Shown piece after piece: positions 44,518 to 53,680 of a DNA stretch of 64,000 bases. Made by a program: the position numbers and the translations under genes. The DNA is taken from NCBI GenBank assembly GCA_904419315.1, contig CAJFQY010000005.1:1-64000 (forward strand), given 5' to 3'. Under the pieces are notes generated by a model. The model did not search any database and was not told the DNA's origin. It worked only from the letters and a program-made list of their open reading frames with translations. The DNA comes from Zongyangia gallinarum (lineage in GTDB: Bacteria > Bacillota > Clostridia > Oscillospirales > Ruminococcaceae). Every line of letters begins with the position of its first letter. Positions within the stretch are counted from its first letter, which is position 1.

Positions 44518-45125
44518 ACATCTATCTTTTGCGCCATGGGATGACCCAAGGCAATCTGGAAAGACGATATATCGGGCGCACTGACGAGCCTTTGTGCGAG
44601 CAAGGCAGGCTGTTGGCACAGGGGCTTGGAGTCAGGCTGGGAAAAAGCGGCGTACAGGAGGTTTGGACAAGTCCCCTCCTCCGCTGCCGCGAGACAGCCT
44701 CTCTTGTCTTTCCGGGGCAGAATCAGCGGGTAGAAAATGACTTCCGGGAATGCGATTTCGGGGAGTTTGAGTATAAAAACTACGAAGAACTCAAAGAAAA
44801 TCCTCGATATCAGAGATGGCTTTCCTCTGGAGGGGCTCTGCCCTTTCCCGGCGGTGAGAGCAGGGAAGACTTTTGCGCCCGCTGCCGCAGGGCTTTTTCC
44901 AGAGCGGTGGAGACGCTTCAGACAAGGGGGATTGAGCGAGCGGCATTTGTGGTTCACGGCGGCACCATCATGGCCATCCTCTCCGGGTTTGGACAGCCGA
45001 GACAGGATTATTACCACTGGCAGGTGGAAAACTGCGGCGGTTATCTGGTGGAGCTTGGCCGGGGAGGGCTGGTGGCAGAAGGCTGCCGGATTGTAGAAAA
45101 AATCGGGGAGGAAAGGCCATGGTGA
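44514..45125 (+). CDS. cobC: Alpha-ribazole phosphatase, histidine phosphatase family
   Basis: A 203-aa phosphoglycerate-mutase-like phosphatase. LRHGMTQGN near the N-terminus gives the phospho-accepting histidine, CRETASLVF, FGEFEYKNYEEL and the second His in VVHGGTIMAIL complete the site. It would remove the 5'-phosphate during nucleotide loop assembly. TTG 44514 is the start, with AAGGAGGAG 5 bases upstream, overlapping the stop of the CobU-like gene. Confidence 0.87.
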   Translation: MNIYLLRHGMTQGNLERRYIGRTDEPLCEQGRLLAQGLGVRLGKSGVQEVWTSPLLRCRETASLVFPGQNQRVENDFRECDFGEFEYKNYEELKENPRYQRWLSSGGALPFPGGESREDFCARCRRAFSRAVETLQTRGIERAAFVVHGGTIMAILSGFGQPRQDYYHWQVENCGGYLVELGRGGLVAEGCRIVEKIGEERPW

Positions 45126-46096
45126 TTTCCCTCTACGCCCTGTGTTTGGGCTTTTTGTTGGACTTGATCTTTGGCGACCCCCACTGGCTGCCTCACCCGG
45201 TGCGGTTGATGGGAAGGGCGATCTCGGGCCTGGAAAAGGCCCTCCGACCTCGGTTTCCGGATACACCCCAGGGCAGAAGAAGCTCCGGCAGGGTTATGGT
45301 CATACTGGTGCTGCTTATTTTTACTGCGGCCCCTCTGGTCATTCTCCTCCTGTGCCAGCGGATTTCTCCCTTTTTACGCCTGGCGGTGGAGACGGTGATG
45401 TGCTATCAGCTTTTGGCCGCCAGAAGTCTGCGGGACGAGAGTATGAAGGTGTATGACGCCCTTTGCCAAGACGACCTTTCTCTGGCCAGAGAGAAAGTTT
45501 CTATGATCGTGGGGCGGGATACCCAGAAGCTCAGCCGGGAGCAGGTGGCAAAGGCGGCGGTAGAGACGGTGGCAGAAAACACCTCTGACGGGGTGGTGGC
45601 GCCTCTGTTTTACATGGCTATCGGGGGCGGTGTCCTGGGATTTTTCTACAAAGCGGCCAACACGATGGATTCGATGGTGGGCTACAGAAATGAGCGGTAC
45701 GAGGACTTTGGCCGGGCGGCGGCCAAACTAGACGATATTGTCAACTTTATCCCATCCCGGCTGTCGGCTCTTTTGATGATAATAGCGGCGGTACTGCCCG
45801 GCTACTCGGCCAAAGACGGATGGAAAATTTGGAGAAGGGACCGCTTCCAGCATAAAAGCCCCAACAGCGCCCAAACGGAATCGGTGTGTGCCGGCGCGCT
45901 TGGGGTGCAGCTGGCGGGGGACGCTTCCTATTTTGGCGTCCTGGTCAGAAAGCCCACCATCGGGGATCCCCTGCGGCCTGTGGAGGCCCAGGATATCCGG
46001 CGGGCCAACAGGCTGATGCTAACGACAGCGCTTCTTTCCCTGCTGTTTTTGGGCGGGGCCAAGGCGCTGATCATCTTGGCTACAGGAGGATTTTAA
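45119..46096 (+). CDS. cbiB: Adenosylcobinamide-phosphate synthase
   Basis: A 325-aa membrane enzyme of the CbiB/CobD family that attaches aminopropanol (phosphate) to cobyric acid. LDLIFGDPHWLPHPVRLMG at the N-terminus, VAENTSDGVVAPLFY, and YKAANTMDSMVGYRNERY are diagnostic, and four or more membrane helices are visible. The start overlaps cobC and the end overlaps the decarboxylase gene. Confidence 0.93.
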   Translation: MVISLYALCLGFLLDLIFGDPHWLPHPVRLMGRAISGLEKALRPRFPDTPQGRRSSGRVMVILVLLIFTAAPLVILLLCQRISPFLRLAVETVMCYQLLAARSLRDESMKVYDALCQDDLSLAREKVSMIVGRDTQKLSREQVAKAAVETVAENTSDGVVAPLFYMAIGGGVLGFFYKAANTMDSMVGYRNERYEDFGRAAAKLDDIVNFIPSRLSALLMIIAAVLPGYSAKDGWKIWRRDRFQHKSPNSAQTESVCAGALGVQLAGDASYFGVLVRKPTIGDPLRPVEAQDIRRANRLMLTTALLSLLFLGGAKALIILATGGF

Positions 46097-47157
46097 TGAA
46101 AACGATGATCCACGGCGGAGATATCTATTCGGCCAGAGAGCGATTTTCAGGGGAGATCTTAGACTTTTCCGCCAATATTAACCCCTTGGGGATGCCGGTT
46201 TCGGCAGTGGCGGCGGCAAAGAAAGCAATCGAGGAATGTGAACATTATCCTGACCCCCTGTGCCGGACTCTGACATCCGCCATTAGTGAGAAAGAAGGGG
46301 TATCCTCCTCTCAGGTGATCTGCGGCAACGGAGCGGCGGATCTGATTTTCCGGGCTGTGCTGGCATTGCATCCCCGGCGGGCATTGCTTCTGGCCCCTTC
46401 TTTTGCCGAGTACGCCCAAGCGCTGGCTGTCGTAGGGTGTGAAACATCCTGCCATTTTTTGCGGGAGCAGGATGGCTTTTCCCTCACCGCGGAGATTCTT
46501 CCCAAGCTGACCGCCGGCATCGACCTTCTCTTTCTCTGCAACCCCAATAATCCCACTGGGGAGGTCATCGAGCCTTCCCTGTTGGAAAAGATTCTCCGAA
46601 GGTGCCGGGAACAGGATATTTTTGTGGTGCTGGATGAGTGCTTCTGCGATTTCTTGGAGGAACCTGAAATTTACACCCAGGTGGGACAGCTTGCCCAGTA
46701 CCCCAATCTTCTCATTCTCAAGGCTTTTACCAAGATTTATGCCATGGCTGGACTGCGGCTGGGATACGCCCTGTGCGGGGAGAAGATGGGCCGGGCTATG
46801 GAGCAATGCGCCCAGCCGTGGAGCGTCAGCATCCCGGCCCAGGCGGCGGGTTTGGCTGCTCTGGAGGAAAAGGATTATCTGATCCGGACAAAAGAGCTTA
46901 TCCGTGGCCAGAGAAAGGGCTTAAAAGAGGGGATTACCTCCCTTGGATGGCGGGTCTATGGCTCCAAAGCCAATTTCGTCTTCTTTAGAGCCCCGGGACA
47001 GGGGAACCTCAAAGCCCGACTGGAGGAGAAAGGCATTTTGATCCGTGGATGCGGCAATTATCCGGGCCTGGATGAAAGCTATTACCGGGTGGCGGTACGC
47101 TCGCCCCGGGAAAACCAGATGCTGCTGGCGGCGCTGAAAGAACAGGCGCAAAACTAG
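46096..47157 (+). CDS. cobD: Threonine-phosphate decarboxylase
   Basis: A 353-aa PLP-dependent class I/II aminotransferase-fold enzyme of the CobD type. IHGGDIYSARE and LDFSANINPLGMP at the N-terminus are typical; CNPNNPTGEV binds the cofactor pyridine face and FTKIYAMAGLRLGY holds the PLP lysine. It yields (R)-1-amino-2-propanol phosphate from L-threonine phosphate for CbiB. ATG 46096 has AGGAGGA six bases upstream and overlaps cbiB. A PduX-type threonine kinase is not visible in the window. Confidence 0.92.
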   Translation: MKTMIHGGDIYSARERFSGEILDFSANINPLGMPVSAVAAAKKAIEECEHYPDPLCRTLTSAISEKEGVSSSQVICGNGAADLIFRAVLALHPRRALLLAPSFAEYAQALAVVGCETSCHFLREQDGFSLTAEILPKLTAGIDLLFLCNPNNPTGEVIEPSLLEKILRRCREQDIFVVLDECFCDFLEEPEIYTQVGQLAQYPNLLILKAFTKIYAMAGLRLGYALCGEKMGRAMEQCAQPWSVSIPAQAAGLAALEEKDYLIRTKELIRGQRKGLKEGITSLGWRVYGSKANFVFFRAPGQGNLKARLEEKGILIRGCGNYPGLDESYYRVAVRSPRENQMLLAALKEQAQN

Positions 47158-47175
47158 AGAAAAGGAGGGGATATC

Positions 47176-48264
47176 TTGGGCGCGGTCATGGTCATTGTAG
47201 ACGGCATGGGGGATATTCCCTCTTTTTATCCGCCGGAGCTTGTCCAGATGGGAAAGCGGGGGGCTTACGGCGCCTTTTGCACCCGCCCTCAGGGCTTTTC
47301 TGTGGATACCCTTCCCTGCGTTTTGACCCTGCTGGGAGTTTCATCTTCCCGTATCCCCCAGGGCCGTGGGGCGCTGGAGGCAGCCGCCCGAGACATCCCT
47401 CTCTCGCCGGGCGAAGCGGCTTTCCGCTGCAACCTGGTAACGCTGGATGGGGAGGGACGCCTTGCCTCCTCCTGCGGGGAAGGGCTGACGGCAGCGGAGA
47501 AAAGGTGGGCTTTTACCCTGGCAGCACCGATTTTCCGAGAGGCTGGGATGCATTTTTTCCCCTTGGAGGACTACCGGGCTCTGGTGATTGTTAAAGCGGA
47601 TCCGCGGGAGCTGAAGAACATCCGCACCTATCGCCCCCACGCACATTTGGGAGAGCCGCTGTCCGCCCTGTTGCCCAGAGGAGGGGGGCTGGCGGAGCGC
47701 CTTGCCGCTTGTGGAGTCAAAAGTCAAAAGGCGCTGGCCCCTCTGGGTCATGGGGCGGTCCTCCCCTGGGATGGAGCGGGCGCTCCCAGCCTTCCTCGAT
47801 TTTCTTCGCTCCACGGCTTAAAAGGGGCGGCTGTTTGCCGCACCGATGTGGTGCAGGGGCTGGCAAAGGCGATGCAAATGGACCTGTTTGTCCCAAGCCA
47901 CGCCACAGGGGATGTAGACACCGACCTGGCGGAAAAAGCCGGTATGGCAGCCCGGCTGTCTGAAGCGTATGATTTTGTTCTGCTGCATCTCAACGGAGCG
48001 GACGAGGCCTCCCACCGGAGAAACCGGGAGGAAAAGGAAAAATTTCTCCGCCGGGTAGGGGAGCAGGTAATTAGTCCCCTCCTCCTCCGAGAAGAACTGC
48101 CGCTGCTGGTCTGTTCGGACCACAGTACCATGGCTGCCACAGGGGAGCATAGGTCTCACCCACAGCCCTTTTTCCTGCGAAAAATGGGGGTCAAAGGAAA
48201 CTTAGGGCTGCTCTCGGGAAAAAGGGCTGTGGAGCTTGTGACAGAGCAAAGGAAAGGGGAATGA
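47176..48264 (+). CDS. ApgM-like alkaline-phosphatase-superfamily protein in cobalamin operon
   Basis: A 362-aa protein like archaeal-type cofactor-independent phosphoglycerate mutase (ApgM) and the ApgM-type homoserine kinases. VDGMGD (metal ligand) opens it; DTLPCVLTLLG occupies the place of the catalytic Ser, where Thr appears to substitute; LLHLNGADEASH and CSDHSTMAATGEHRSHPQ supply later metal ligands. TTG 47176 is the start. Located directly after cobD, which needs threonine phosphate, it is a good candidate for a non-PduX L-threonine kinase (inference). A phosphatase or mutase role is possible. Confidence 0.75.
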   Translation: MGAVMVIVDGMGDIPSFYPPELVQMGKRGAYGAFCTRPQGFSVDTLPCVLTLLGVSSSRIPQGRGALEAAARDIPLSPGEAAFRCNLVTLDGEGRLASSCGEGLTAAEKRWAFTLAAPIFREAGMHFFPLEDYRALVIVKADPRELKNIRTYRPHAHLGEPLSALLPRGGGLAERLAACGVKSQKALAPLGHGAVLPWDGAGAPSLPRFSSLHGLKGAAVCRTDVVQGLAKAMQMDLFVPSHATGDVDTDLAEKAGMAARLSEAYDFVLLHLNGADEASHRRNREEKEKFLRRVGEQVISPLLLREELPLLVCSDHSTMAATGEHRSHPQPFFLRKMGVKGNLGLLSGKRAVELVTEQRKGE

Positions 48265-48268
48265 ACGA

Positions 48269-49777
48269 GTGGCGAAAGCGATTATGATCCAAGGAACCAT
48301 GTCCAATGCCGGAAAAAGCCTGGTGGCGGCGGGGCTTTGCCGTGTGTTTCATCAGGCAGGATACCGGGTGGCACCCTTTAAGTCTCAAAACATGGCCCTC
48401 AATTCCTTTATCACTGCGGAGGGGCTGGAAATGGGAAGAGCCCAGGTGATGCAGGCCCAGGCGGCGGGAATAGAGCCGTCGGTGCTGATGAATCCCATCC
48501 TTCTCAAGCCCACCGGGGAGATGGGTTCTCAGGTGATTGTAGGAGGCAAGCCGGTGGGCAACATGACGGCGGCGGAATACTACCAGCGCAAGAAAGAGAT
48601 GATACCCGCCATTTTGCAGGCCTATCACGCCTTAGAAAGGGAATATGACATCCTTGTCCTGGAAGGGGCTGGAAGTCCAGCGGAAATTAACCTGAAAGCT
48701 GACGATATTGTCAATATGGGGATGGCCAAAATGGCCAAAGCGCCGGTGCTGTTGGTGGGCGACATCGACCGGGGCGGCGTTTTCGCCTCCCTGGTGGGCA
48801 CCATGCAGCTGTTGGAGCCGGAGGAAAAGAAGCTTGTGAAAGGCGTAATCATCAACAAATTCCGGGGGGATAAGGAGATTTTAAAGCCCGGTCTTGTAAT
48901 GCTGGAGGATTTGATCCATCGCCCGGTTGTAGGGGTGCTGCCCTATCTACACCTGGATATTGACGACGAGGACAGCCTGTCCCAGCGGCTGGAGAACAAG
49001 GAGCAGGGGCTCATCGACATTGTGGTGATCCGCCTGCCCCGGATTTCCAACTTTACCGATTTCGGCCCCTTAGAGCGTATCCACGGTGTACAGGTGCGCT
49101 ATATAGACAAGGTACAGCAGCTGGGCAATCCTGACGCTGTGATCCTCCCAGGCACCAAAAACACCATGGAGGATCTCCTCTGGATGCGGCAGAACGGCTT
49201 GGAGGCGGCTGTGAAAAAATTCGCTCAGAGGGGAGGAATTGTGCTTGGCATTTGCGGCGGCTATCAGATGCTGGGACAAACCCTGAGAGATCCCCACGAG
49301 GTGGAATATGGCGGGCAGATGTACGGCATGGGCCTGCTCCCCATGACCACCGTCTTTGGAAGAGAAAAGGTACGCACCCAGGTGCAGGGCCGTTTGCTGC
49401 GGGTGCATGGCCCTCTAGAGGCGTTGAGCGGCTGCCCGGTGGAGGGCTATGAAATTCACATGGGCCAAAGTGATGTGCCGTGGCTTCGGGCTCTGTGCCG
49501 GATTGAGAGATGCAACGGGGAAAAGGCGGAGAAAACCGACGGCTGTTCGTCCGGATCGGTTTATGGCACCTATCTCCATGGCTTCTTTGACCGGACAGAG
49601 GTGGCCAGCGCTTTTGTGGGAGCCCTCTGCCGCAGAAAAGGACTGCCGGCAGAGACAACGGTCATGGACGCAGCGGCTTATCGGGAACAGCAGTATGACC
49701 TGCTGGCCGACGCGATCCGCGAGAATTTGGATATGAAGTGCATCTACGATATCCTGGAAAAGGGGATAGAAGAATGA
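48269..49777 (+). CDS. cobQ: Cobyric acid synthase
   Basis: A 502-aa glutamine-dependent amidase (CobQ/CbiP) that amidates four side chains. IQGTMSNAGKSLV is the ATP-binding loop, FKSQNMALNS and LLVGDIDRGGVFASL follow, and the glutaminase Cys lies in LGICGGYQMLG, with YGTYLHGFFD holding the His. GTG 48269 is the start, following GGAAAGGGGA. Confidence 0.94.
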   Translation: MAKAIMIQGTMSNAGKSLVAAGLCRVFHQAGYRVAPFKSQNMALNSFITAEGLEMGRAQVMQAQAAGIEPSVLMNPILLKPTGEMGSQVIVGGKPVGNMTAAEYYQRKKEMIPAILQAYHALEREYDILVLEGAGSPAEINLKADDIVNMGMAKMAKAPVLLVGDIDRGGVFASLVGTMQLLEPEEKKLVKGVIINKFRGDKEILKPGLVMLEDLIHRPVVGVLPYLHLDIDDEDSLSQRLENKEQGLIDIVVIRLPRISNFTDFGPLERIHGVQVRYIDKVQQLGNPDAVILPGTKNTMEDLLWMRQNGLEAAVKKFAQRGGIVLGICGGYQMLGQTLRDPHEVEYGGQMYGMGLLPMTTVFGREKVRTQVQGRLLRVHGPLEALSGCPVEGYEIHMGQSDVPWLRALCRIERCNGEKAEKTDGCSSGSVYGTYLHGFFDRTEVASAFVGALCRRKGLPAETTVMDAAAYREQQYDLLADAIRENLDMKCIYDILEKGIEE

Positions 49778-50409
49778 ATTTAGAAATGGAGCATGTGCTG
49801 CCGCAGGACATCGAGCGGCGCAGCATGGAGATCATCGCCCAGGAGCTGGGAGACAGACAGTTGGATGACGCAAACGCAGATGTCATCAAACGGGTGATTC
49901 ACACCACGGCAGATTTTGACTACGCGGATACCCTTTGTTTTTCTCCATCGGCGGTAGAAAAGGCAAGAGCGGCCCTGCAACGGGGTGCGGACATTGTCAC
50001 CGACACCCAGATGGCCAAAGCTGGCATCAATAAACAGCGCTTAGGGAATCTAGGCGGGCAGGTCCACTGTTTTATGTCTGATGAGGATGTGGCAAATGCC
50101 GCCAAGGAGCAGGGAACGACCCGCGCCGTCGCCAGTATGGATAAGGCCCTTTCCCTTCAAAAGCCGCTGATTTTCGCCATCGGCAACGCGCCCACCGCCC
50201 TCATCCGACTGTATGAGCATATCCAGGAGGAACATATCCGGCCGGAGCTTGTCATCGGCGTGCCGGTGGGCTTTGTCAACGTGGTCTACGCCAAAGAATT
50301 AATCATGCAGGCGGATGTCCCCTTTATTGTGGCCCGGGGCAGAAAGGGAGGCAGCAATGTAGCCGCCGCCATCGTCAATGCCCTGCTCTATGGCATGGGA
50401 AAAAGATAG
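49774..50409 (+). CDS. cbiC: Cobalt-precorrin-8X methylmutase
   Basis: A 211-aa CbiC/CobH that shifts the C11 methyl to C12 to form cobyrinate. IERRSMEIIAQEL with its conserved residues, RVIHTTADFDYA (catalytic His), TDTQMAKAGI and VGVPVGFVNVVYAKE are diagnostic. ATG 49774 overlaps the cobQ stop (ATGA). It closes the first cobalamin transcription unit. Confidence 0.94.
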   Translation: MNLEMEHVLPQDIERRSMEIIAQELGDRQLDDANADVIKRVIHTTADFDYADTLCFSPSAVEKARAALQRGADIVTDTQMAKAGINKQRLGNLGGQVHCFMSDEDVANAAKEQGTTRAVASMDKALSLQKPLIFAIGNAPTALIRLYEHIQEEHIRPELVIGVPVGFVNVVYAKELIMQADVPFIVARGRKGGSNVAAAIVNALLYGMGKR

Positions 50410-50420
50410 AGGATTTTTCT

Positions 50421-50449
50421 TGTAAGTTTCATATAAACATGCTATGATG
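50421..50449 (+). promoter_or_regulatory. Promoter of the corrinoid uptake operon
   Basis: TTGTAA (50421-50426) and TATGAT (50444-50449) are 17 bases apart, immediately after cbiC. It starts a transcript into the cobalamin riboswitch. Confidence 0.7.
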
Positions 50450-50455
50450 TAGACA

Positions 50456-50625
50456 TACATCGATAATTTCATAGGAAAAACGACAAAAGCGAATGGGAAG
50501 TCGGGTGTAAGTCCCGCACAGTCGCCGCTGCTGTAACTGTCCGCCATCGGGGCCCGCTATGATGCCACTGGAGCAATCTCTGGGAAGGCGCGGATCCTGG
50601 ACAGAAGTCAGAAGACCGGCTTTTG
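50456..50625 (+). promoter_or_regulatory. Cobalamin riboswitch
   Basis: The central core GGGAAG...GTAAGTCCC (about 50505-50524), CCGCTGCTGTAACTG, the B12 box GCCACTG (50564-50570), GGGAAGGCG and the closing GACAGAAGTCAGAAGACCGGC segment (near 50600-50620, 20 bases shown in part) appear in canonical order and spacing. It lies upstream of the transporter genes. High adenosylcobalamin is expected to shut the operon off through the terminator at 50711. Confidence 0.93.
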
Positions 50626-50710
50626 TTTGTTAGGAAGAATCTTTCGGTGAAAAAGAGCCTGCCAGCTTTTAAAATCAAAGCCTGCCCATTGGATAGGCTT
50701 TCCTTCTGGT

Positions 50711-50740
50711 GTCCTGCTTTTACCGAAGCGGGGCTTTTTT
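50711..50740 (+). terminator. Riboswitch-controlled terminator
   Basis: GTCCTGCTT (50711-50719) pairs with AAGCGGGGC (50726-50734), followed by six T residues. An upstream segment (CTTTCGGT, about 50641-50648) could pair with ACCGAAG in the terminator loop and stem, suggesting an antiterminator; that pairing is inferred. The start codon of the permease follows 61 bases later. Confidence 0.8.
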
Positions 50741-50801
50741 ATTGCCCAAGGCCAGGGATAGGACAGCTTTTCAGAAGCGAGAAGATATAGGGGGTACTTG
50801 G

Positions 50802-51899
50802 ATGGAAAGAAAGGGGACAACCCAACGGCCCAGCGGCCTGGGAGAGGACAGCATCCGCAGCTATCGGACAAAAAGACGGCGCTGTCTTGTGATCGGCGTC
50901 CTGCTTCTGGCGGCCATTCTGCTGCTTTTGGTGGCATTTGTAGGGATGGGAGCCATGAACCTGGGATTTGCTGAAACCTGGGACATCCTCTTGGGCAAAA
51001 TCACAGGGGATGCCGGACGTCTGGCAGCCCATGGAGCCAACGAGGTAGCCGTTGTCTGGGAAATCCGGCTGCCCAGAATCTTATGCGGTATCCTGGTAGG
51101 CATGGGACTTTCGGTGGCGGGGGTGATTTTTCAGTCCCTGCTGCGCAATCCTTTGGCCGACCCCTACACCCTGGGCGTCTCCACCGGGGCAGCCTTCGGA
51201 GCGTCTCTGGCCATTCTGCTGGCCCTTACCGCGGGCATTGTGGTTTCTACCACAGCCATGGCTTTTCTTTTTGCTTTTCTCACCCTTGTGGTGGTCATCC
51301 TCATCTCCAAGAAAGGGGGAGGGATCGCTTCTTCCAACCTCATTATCGCCGGAATCATTGTCAGCGCTATCCTCTCTTCCGGGCTGAGCTTTATGAAGAT
51401 GGTGGCCGGCGAGGATGTCAGTGCCATCGTTTTCTGGCTCATGGGGAGCCTTGCCTCCCGGGAATGGGGAGATGTGGCCATTGTAGCGCCGGTGGTGCTG
51501 TTGGGAAGCCTCATTGCCTTTGGGTTTGCCGGGGATCTTAATGTGATGGTGCTGGGTGATAAGAGTGCCCGGAATTTGGGGGTCAACACCGGCCGGATCC
51601 GGCTGCTCTACCTCATTTTAGGCTCCTGTATTACGGCGGCCTGTGTCGCAGTCAGCGGCATTATCGGCTTTGTCGGTCTGGTGGTGCCCCATATGCTCCG
51701 CTTCTGGCTGACGTCGGATAACCGCCTCCTGCTGCCCCTTTCAGGGCTATTGGGAGGGCTGCTGCTTTCGGTCGCGGATAACGCCACTCGGCTTCTCTCG
51801 GTCAGTGAGGTGCCGGTGGGAGTTCTCACCACCCTCATCGGCGGCCCGTTCTTTATCTATGTCTTTATCAAACGGCGGGGCGGACAGGGGGTGTTCTGA
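50802..51899 (+). CDS. btuC: Corrinoid ABC transporter permease (BtuC/FecCD family)
   Basis: A 365-aa polytopic permease with about ten membrane helices. RLPRILCGILVGMGLSVAG, NPLADPYTLGVSTGAAFGA and GLVVPHMLRFWLTSDNR (the ATPase-coupling region) define the FecCD family. The substrate is inferred to be corrinoid because of the riboswitch and the linked cbi genes; siderophore permeases share the fold. ATG 50802 has AGGGGGT upstream; the open frame before it covers the riboswitch terminator and is not coding. Confidence 0.85.
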   Translation: MERKGTTQRPSGLGEDSIRSYRTKRRRCLVIGVLLLAAILLLLVAFVGMGAMNLGFAETWDILLGKITGDAGRLAAHGANEVAVVWEIRLPRILCGILVGMGLSVAGVIFQSLLRNPLADPYTLGVSTGAAFGASLAILLALTAGIVVSTTAMAFLFAFLTLVVVILISKKGGGIASSNLIIAGIIVSAILSSGLSFMKMVAGEDVSAIVFWLMGSLASREWGDVAIVAPVVLLGSLIAFGFAGDLNVMVLGDKSARNLGVNTGRIRLLYLILGSCITAACVAVSGIIGFVGLVVPHMLRFWLTSDNRLLLPLSGLLGGLLLSVADNATRLLSVSEVPVGVLTTLIGGPFFIYVFIKRRGGQGVF

Positions 51900-52672
51900 T
51901 GGCGCAGACGGAAAAAGAGCTGCTGCGGGCCCAAGAGATCAGCTTCTCCTATGGGGAGCGGCAGGTGCTTTGGGACATTAGCTTTTCGGTGGAGTCCGGG
52001 CAGTATGTATCTCTTATCGGGCCTAACGGCAGCGGAAAAAGCACCCTCTTTGAGATCCTGTGCGGCAACCGCCGGGCCCAGGAGGGAAATGCCTACTATA
52101 AGGGGCGGGATATCTATGAAATGGATATCCGGGGCAGAGCGCGTCATTTGGCGGTCATCCATCAGAATGAGGGCATCAGTTTCCCCTACACCTGTATGGA
52201 AATGGTCCTTTTGGGGCTGCATCCCCACAGGGCCCGATTTGAGCGGATGGACGACCAATCCCTGCGGCAGGTGACAGAAATCATGGAGCGCACCGGCACC
52301 CTCCCCTTTGCGGAGAAGCTGGTGACCCAGTTATCTGGGGGAGAGATGCAGCGGGTGGCGCTGGCCCGGGCATTGGCGCAGCGCCCGAAGCTTCTTTTGA
52401 TGGATGAGGCCATGTCCGACATGGATATCAGCGTCAAGATGCAGATGATGGCGCTGATTAAAAACTTGGTACGGACAGAAGGCTTGACGGTGATCGGCAT
52501 CCATCATGACCTCAATCTGGCCTACCGCTATAGCGACCAGGTACTGGCGCTGCGGGAGGGCCATCTGGTGGCCCAGGGAAAGCCGGTGGAAGTGATGACG
52601 GAATCGTTTTTTCAACAGGTATTTGATGTACAAGCCGAAGTGTATCCAGGAAAGGGTTTCTTTATTTTATAG
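51899..52672 (+). CDS. btuD: Corrinoid ABC transporter ATP-binding protein
   Basis: A 257-aa ATPase. Walker A GPNGSGKST, signature LSGGEMQRVALARAL and Walker B LLLMDEAMSDMD are present, with the switch His in IGIHHDLNLAYRY. It is paired with the upstream permease, the two genes overlapping by one base (51899). It would drive corrinoid import. Confidence 0.86.
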   Translation: MAQTEKELLRAQEISFSYGERQVLWDISFSVESGQYVSLIGPNGSGKSTLFEILCGNRRAQEGNAYYKGRDIYEMDIRGRARHLAVIHQNEGISFPYTCMEMVLLGLHPHRARFERMDDQSLRQVTEIMERTGTLPFAEKLVTQLSGGEMQRVALARALAQRPKLLLMDEAMSDMDISVKMQMMALIKNLVRTEGLTVIGIHHDLNLAYRYSDQVLALREGHLVAQGKPVEVMTESFFQQVFDVQAEVYPGKGFFIL

Positions 52673-52704
52673 ATGAAAGCCCCATGACAAGAAAGGAAAG
52701 AACA

Positions 52705-53649
52705 ATGAAAAAGTTAGCACTGATTTTGATGAGCCTGCTTGTGTGCCTCGGGCTATTTGCAGGATGCGGGAGCCAAGACGAATCCACCAGTAATACGGCT
52801 GGAGATAGCAGCAGTTCTTCCTCCCAGGAAAATGGGAGCAGCGAGGCGGCGGAAAAGGGAGATCCGGACAAAAAGGCGATTTTGGTGGTCAGCTTCGGCA
52901 CCAGCTATAATGATACCAGGGAAAAGACCATCGATGCCATCGAGCAGGAAATTGCCGATGCTTTCCCTGACTATGAAGTGCGGCGGGCTTTCACCAGCCA
53001 GACCATCATCGATAAGCTCGGTGAGCGGGACGGCCTGGAAATCGACAATGTGACCGGGGCTATGGAGCGCCTTGTGGACGACGGTTTTGGCACCGTTATC
53101 TGCCAGCCCACCCATGTGATGAACGGGCTGGAATATGACGACATGGTGGCGGAGGTCAGCGCCTTTGCCGGCAATTTTGAGACCCTCAAATTCGGCACGC
53201 CGCTGCTTAACTCCTCTGAGGATTACCAGTTGGTGGCGCAGGCGTTGGTGAAAAATGTCCCCACAAGTGAGGATGATGAGGCGGTAGTCCTCATGGGCCA
53301 TGGTACGGAACATTTTGCCAACGCCGCCTATGCCGCTTTGGACTATACGCTTAAGGATCAGGGCAACAGCCAGTATATTGTGGGCACAGTGGAATCCTAT
53401 CCGGGACTGGAGCAGGTGCAAAAGCAGGTAGAGGCGCTGGGGGCAAAAAAGGTAATCTTGGCGCCGCTGATGATTGTGGCGGGAGATCACGCCACCAACG
53501 ACATGGCCAGCGATGAAGAGGGTTCCTGGAAGATGGAGTTTAAAAAAGCGGGCTATGAGGTGGATATTGTCCTCAAGGGTCTGGGCGAATATCCTGAAAT
53601 CAGGGAAATCTATGTCAGCCACGTCCAGCAGGCCATCGATGGGGAATAA
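52705..53649 (+). CDS. cbiK: Lipoprotein sirohydrochlorin cobaltochelatase (CbiK)
   Basis: A 314-aa CbiK-type chelatase. The metal-site histidines His199 (VLMGHGTEH) and His262 (VAGDHATND), with Glu230, are intact, and VVSFGTSYNDTREKTI is the family N-terminus. Unlike the cytosolic enzyme it begins with a signal peptide and lipobox LFAGC (Cys21), then a Ser-rich linker of about 35 residues. It should therefore sit on the outer face of the membrane, as the periplasmic CbiK of Desulfovibrio does. It lies between the ABC ATPase and the binding protein gene, which suggests a role in uptake or metal loading at the surface. Confidence 0.85.
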   Translation: MKKLALILMSLLVCLGLFAGCGSQDESTSNTAGDSSSSSSQENGSSEAAEKGDPDKKAILVVSFGTSYNDTREKTIDAIEQEIADAFPDYEVRRAFTSQTIIDKLGERDGLEIDNVTGAMERLVDDGFGTVICQPTHVMNGLEYDDMVAEVSAFAGNFETLKFGTPLLNSSEDYQLVAQALVKNVPTSEDDEAVVLMGHGTEHFANAAYAALDYTLKDQGNSQYIVGTVESYPGLEQVQKQVEALGAKKVILAPLMIVAGDHATNDMASDEEGSWKMEFKKAGYEVDIVLKGLGEYPEIREIYVSHVQQAIDGE

Positions 53650-53680
53650 TTTTGCATTTTAGCAGCAGATAGGAGAACTT

